In this document: one piece after another, positions 60,556 to 64,000 of the stretch | Numbering within the stretch: the first letter of the stretch is position 1 | How the letters are laid out: each line of letters opens with the position of its first letter | DNA from: Verrucomicrobiia bacterium | GTDB taxonomy: Bacteria > Verrucomicrobiota > Verrucomicrobiia > Verrucomicrobiales > Akkermansiaceae | Length of the DNA: 64,000 bases | Reading direction: 5' to 3' | Assembly: GCA_947462875.1 (NCBI GenBank) | Contig: CANHQJ010000016.1 | Location: 1 to 64,000 of the forward strand | The notes under the pieces: generated by a model | Told to the model about the DNA's origin: nothing | Database searches by the model: none | The model's input: the letters and a program-made list of their open reading frames with translations, nothing else | Translations under genes and position numbers: made by a program

Positions 60556-62862
60556 TCAAAACGTCGCCTCATCTTCGCCGATGATTTTGACTTCCATCTC
60601 CATCTCGATGCCGCGTTCCTGACGGGCTTTGTCGCGGATTTCCTCCACGAGGGCGAGGATGTCGCGGGTGTGGGCGCCGCCGGTGTTGACGATGAAATTT
60701 CCGTGCACGGTGGAGACTTCCGCTTTGCCGTGGCGCGTGCCTTTGAGGCCGAGTTCATCGACCAATTTTCCCGCGGGCACGGGCTCGGGGTTCTTGAACA
60801 TACAGCCGGCGCTGGCGGCGACGGGCTGCGACGTGCGGCGTTTGTTGCGCGACGCATCCCAGCGCGCCTGGATGTTCTCGGCGGTATCGGGCGGGCCGGT
60901 GAGGGTCACTTCCAAGGCAAAATTTCTTCGCAGCAATGGCACGTTGCGGTAATCGACTTCCACATCCTCGCGGGCGAGGGTGCGGATCTGGCCTTCTTCA
61001 TCGAGAAAGGTCACATCGACGACTTGATCAAACATCTCGATGCCCATGGCTCCCGCATTCATGCGCAGCGCTCCGCCGACGTTGCCGGGAATGCCTTCCA
61101 TCCACTCGAAGTTGCCGAGACCCGCCGCCTGTGCCACGCTGGCGACTTTTTTCAAGCGCGCGCCCGCCCCGGCGATGACCTTGCCATTCTCCACACGCAC
61201 ATCGGAAAAGACCCCGCCGCTCGGGTGAATCACCGCGCCGCGGATGCCGCCATCGCGCACTAACAGATTCGAGCCGCGCCCGATCACGCGCACCGGAATG
61301 CCGCGTTCGCGACAATAGCCGACCGCCTCCGCAAACGCGCGGAAACTGTGCGGCTCCAACCAGAACTGCGCCGGTCCGCCGACCAGCATGGTCGTATGCC
61401 GACGCATCGGCTCGTAGAGTTTGCCGGACATTTCCTCGGTGGGCACGAGGCGCAGGATTTCCTCCAGAATTTTCAAATCCTCCGCGATGCGCGTGCCGGC
61501 TTCGTGCACGTTGCCCGCGCCGAGTGTGATCAATAGATCGCCGGGCTCCAACGCATTGCCGACCTCATAGTGCGCGGTGGCGACGAGTGGCGTGGATTTC
61601 ACGCGTGTGTCGCCGTGGCGCTGCATCGCATCGAGCAAAGTCAGCCCGCTGATGCCTTCGATGGGCTTTTCACTGGCGGCATAGACATCGGTGAGGAACA
61701 CCAGATCCGCGGCTTGCAGCACCTTGCCGAAATCATCCGCCAAGGCCTGCGTGCGGGTGTAGCGGTGCGGCTGAAACAACACCACCACGCGATTCGGCTT
61801 GAGCGAACGCGAGGTTTGTAGCGTGGCCGCGAGCTCGGTGGGGTGATGGCCGTAGTCATCGACGATGCGGAAATCGCGCGAGAGATACTTCGTTTCGAAA
61901 CGCCGTTTCGCTCCGGCAAAAGTAGAGAGAGCCCGCGCGATCAGCGGGAAACTCGCACCCACGCCATCGGCGAGGGCAATCGCGCCGAGCGCATTGAGCA
62001 CGTTGTGCCGGCCCGGGATGCCGAGCTCGATATTGCCTAACAACTCGCCATCGCGCACGACGGAAAACGCCGTGGATCCGCGCAGCTCGCGGACGTCAGT
62101 GGCGACATAGTTCGCATTGTCCCAGCCATAGGAAACGGCATTCGCCCGACCCACCTGCAAGCGCGTGGCGACAGGACACTCCTTGCAATAAACGATGCGC
62201 CCACGGGTCTGATCCAACAATTTTTTGAAGACCTCGCAGATGTGATCGAGATCGCGGTAGTAATCGAGATGCTCCGGCTCCACATTGAGCACGATGGAAC
62301 ATTCGGGTTCATAGAGGGCCAGTGTGCCATCGCTTTCATCGCCCTCCGCGACCATGTAGCTGCCCTCTTCCTCCCAGCGCGCATTGCTGCCCAGCACGGG
62401 AATTTCCGCACCGACGTAGTGGCTCGGCTTGATCCCCGCCTCGCGCAAAATGTGCGCCGTCATCGAGGAAGTCGTCGTCTTGCCATGCGTGCCGGAAATG
62501 ACGATGCCCTTTTTGGTATGCAAAATGGCCGCGAGGCACTCGGCACGACGAAGCAACGGAATGCCCGCCGCAGTCGCCGCGGCGTACGCGGGATTTTCTG
62601 GGCGAATCGCCGAGCTATAGACCACGAGGTCCACGCCATCGACGGCCTCCGCGCTGTGCGGAGAAGAAAATTGCAGACCCACGCCTTGCAGCCGCTCCGT
62701 TTCCGAGCTCGTCACCCGGTCCGAGCCACTGACGCGATGCCCCATGCCCATCAGCAGCAACGCCAGACCGCTCATGCCCGAGCCCGCCACGCCGATGAGA
62801 TGCACGCGCAAGGGTTTTTCCTTCTGCGTCAGTTGACGGCTCCAGTCATTGATATCGGTCAT
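60556..62862 (-). CDS. murC-murB: fused MurC-MurB (UDP-MurNAc L-alanine ligase and UDP-GlcNAc-enolpyruvate reductase)
   Basis: A 768-residue fusion. Residues 1-465 are MurC: G-V-A-G-S-G-M-S-G-L-A at the N-terminus, ATP loop G-T-H-G-K-T-T-T-S, E-P-E-H-L-D-Y and D-D-Y-G-H-H-P-T-E. From about 478 the MurB part starts with T-M-L-V-G-G-P-A and has G-R-G-S-N-L-L-V (FAD), E-W-M-E-G-I-P-G-N-V-G-G-A and S-A-G-C-M-F-K-N-P, where Cys replaces the more common Ser proton donor. The ATG at 62862 is the MurC start. The enzymes catalyse the second and third committed steps; MurB acts first but is C-terminal. Confidence 0.96.
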   Translation of the reverse strand: MTDINDWSRQLTQKEKPLRVHLIGVAGSGMSGLALLLMGMGHRVSGSDRVTSSETERLQGVGLQFSSPHSAEAVDGVDLVVYSSAIRPENPAYAAATAAGIPLLRRAECLAAILHTKKGIVISGTHGKTTTSSMTAHILREAGIKPSHYVGAEIPVLGSNARWEEEGSYMVAEGDESDGTLALYEPECSIVLNVEPEHLDYYRDLDHICEVFKKLLDQTRGRIVYCKECPVATRLQVGRANAVSYGWDNANYVATDVRELRGSTAFSVVRDGELLGNIELGIPGRHNVLNALGAIALADGVGASFPLIARALSTFAGAKRRFETKYLSRDFRIVDDYGHHPTELAATLQTSRSLKPNRVVVLFQPHRYTRTQALADDFGKVLQAADLVFLTDVYAASEKPIEGISGLTLLDAMQRHGDTRVKSTPLVATAHYEVGNALEPGDLLITLGAGNVHEAGTRIAEDLKILEEILRLVPTEEMSGKLYEPMRRHTTMLVGGPAQFWLEPHSFRAFAEAVGYCRERGIPVRVIGRGSNLLVRDGGIRGAVIHPSGGVFSDVRVENGKVIAGAGARLKKVASVAQAAGLGNFEWMEGIPGNVGGALRMNAGAMGIEMFDQVVDVTFLDEEGQIRTLAREDVEVDYRNVPLLRRNFALEVTLTGPPDTAENIQARWDASRNKRRTSQPVAASAGCMFKNPEPVPAGKLVDELGLKGTRHGKAEVSTVHGNFIVNTGGAHTRDILALVEEIRDKARQERGIEMEMEVKIIGEDEATF

Positions 62863-63052
62863 GGGAAATGGGGTAGGCGAGAATGTGGGAAAACGTGCCG
62901 CAAGGCGTATCACCCACCCCACCGGACCGCAAGCCGAAAGCGGGGCAAGTCAGGAGCGGGAAATTGCCATCGCTTTTCCCCCCGCTTCGCATAAAATCAC
63001 CCATCCCGTTTTTCCCCTTTGATCTTCGGCGGTTTTGACCTATCCTACGCGC

Positions 63053-63961
63053 ATGCTTCAGCGTATGTTCCGACTTTCCCACTTCTCCTTGATCGCGATG
63101 CTCCTGGTGGCGTCCTGTGGTGGCAATCCCGACCCCGCTCCCAAGAACGGCACGGGCCAGCCATCGGTGAAAGTCAACCAAGACAACCTTCCCCAGCCTT
63201 TGCCTGGCACCATCCCTGACAAGGCCCCGCCACCGGTGGTCGCGGAATCCGCCATCGTCGTTGACATCGGCTCAGGCCGCGTATTATATGCCAAAAATGC
63301 CGACTTGCAGCGCCCGGTCGCATCCACGCAAAAAATCATGACCGCTCTCTGTGTGCTCGAAGGCGGAGACATCGACAAAACGGTGAAAATCGAAGCCAGC
63401 GATGGCAATTGTGAGCCCACCAAGCTCTACCTCAAACCCGGTGAAACCTACACGCGCCGTGAGCTGCTCAAGGTGCTGATGGTGAAGAGCGCGAATGACG
63501 TGGGCCGCGCACTGGCGCGCGACGTGGCCGGCTCGCAGGAGGATTTTTGTGCGATGATGAACGCCCGCGCCGCCGCGCTGGGGATGAGACAGTCACGTTT
63601 CCAGAACCCGCACGGATTACCTGCCGCGAATCAATTTTCCACGGCACGCGACATGGCCATCGCCGCCCGCCAGGCCTATCGTTCGCCGTTGTTACGCTCG
63701 TTCATGAGCACGCGCGAGATGGTGTTCACCTACAACAATGGCAAAACACTCAAACTGGAAAACACCAACAAAATTCTCAAAACCGTCCCCTATTGCAATG
63801 GCATGAAAACCGGCACCACCAATGCCGCAGGGCGCTGCCTGATCTGCACCGGCGAGCTGAATAACAGAGCCGTCATCGTCGTCGTGCTGAAATCTAATAC
63901 TCCCAACGTCTGGAAGGATTCAGAAAATCTCCTGCGCTGGGCGCTGGAGCGTCAGGCCTGA
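63053..63961 (+). CDS. D-alanyl-D-alanine carboxypeptidase (S11), predicted lipoprotein
   Basis: A 302-residue S11-family penicillin-binding protein. The ATG at 63053 gives MLQRMFRLSHF; ATG at 63065 is an alternative and a TTG start at 63035 is less likely. A lipobox L-V-A-S-C puts a lipidated Cys at position 22. The catalytic S-T-Q-K (Ser91, Lys94), the S-A-N box and K-T-G-T-T are all present. It trims the terminal D-Ala from peptidoglycan pentapeptides. It diverges from the murC-murB gene. Family members usually have a C-terminal anchor; here the lipid replaces it. Confidence 0.92.
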   Translation: MLQRMFRLSHFSLIAMLLVASCGGNPDPAPKNGTGQPSVKVNQDNLPQPLPGTIPDKAPPPVVAESAIVVDIGSGRVLYAKNADLQRPVASTQKIMTALCVLEGGDIDKTVKIEASDGNCEPTKLYLKPGETYTRRELLKVLMVKSANDVGRALARDVAGSQEDFCAMMNARAAALGMRQSRFQNPHGLPAANQFSTARDMAIAARQAYRSPLLRSFMSTREMVFTYNNGKTLKLENTNKILKTVPYCNGMKTGTTNAAGRCLICTGELNNRAVIVVVLKSNTPNVWKDSENLLRWALERQA

Positions 63962-64000
63962 CAGCTTATTGTTTTTACTTATTTGTTCTCATGCGAGTGG

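Noticed and set aside
1-64000. CRISPR arrays or rRNA genes
   Set aside because: No array of regularly spaced identical repeats and no rRNA-like sequence was seen on either strand.
1-64000. TTA leucine codons seeming to occur mostly as GTTAG
   Set aside because: Many instances were noted, but others (TTACCT, TTATTG, TTACGC) break the rule and the 5-mer count seems near chance; no statistic could be run.

Overview
The window looks like a chromosomal piece of a GC-rich member of the Verrucomicrobia (PVC superphylum). Lines of evidence are a Planctomycete/Verrucomicrobia-type cytochrome with leucine-rich repeats (5401-6927), a giant beta-propeller/HEAT/haem-binding protein of the TIGR02603 type (43978-47262), a fused MurC-MurB ligase/reductase inside a dcw cell-wall cluster with FtsZ, FtsA and FtsQ, and several outer-membrane porins. 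The species cannot be named from the sequence alone.

Layout. 1-145: probable end of an insertion sequence. 209-9557: an AIM24-like protein, an OprP-like porin, tRNA-Arg(CCG), a STAS/SpoIIE partner-switching pair, the cytochrome and small membrane proteins. 9569-13864: a TPR protein, a DUF2891 protein and the CreC-CreB two-component pair. 14043-25494: pyruvate dehydrogenase E2, a pectinase-like GH28, two periplasmic peptidase-like proteins, an EF-hand protein, a GH20 hexosaminidase, an alginate-export-like porin and an oversized isocitrate dehydrogenase homologue. 25505-35050: old yellow enzyme, an ABC1 kinase homologue, a NarL-type two-component pair, aspartate kinase, ribosomal L21/L27, TsaE, an SDR and a previously hidden 42-residue lipoprotein. 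35137-42519: mnmG and cdd with two perfect parS-like sites, pyruvate dehydrogenase E1 alpha and beta, RNase III and tRNA-His. 42654-47897: a large acidic hypothetical, the TIGR02603-type protein and a PIN toxin-antitoxin pair.

The most exciting region is 47973-54452. It holds a complete RNA-repair locus: divergent RtcR (CARF plus sigma-54 activator), a consensus sigma-54 promoter, the Ro60 orthologue Rsr, three tandem Y-RNA-like structures, then the RtcB ligase and RtcA cyclase. Two of the Y RNAs carry a circularly permuted tRNA-like module (T arm, acceptor-like hairpin, D arm). The middle one is a minimal Y stem without that module. All three share an asymmetric internal loop. The order matches the Salmonella rsr-yrlBA-rtcBA operon, but the three-RNA set and the mini Y RNA appear new.

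54499-63961 is the cell-division/cell-wall block on the minus strand: murC-murB, ddl, ftsQ, ftsA, ftsZ in transcription order. It is interrupted between murC-murB and ddl by an AT-rich insert with a broken gene and an AbrB/PIN toxin-antitoxin pair. A D-Ala-D-Ala carboxypeptidase lipoprotein diverges from it at the right edge. All functional names are from reading motifs by eye; no database search was possible.
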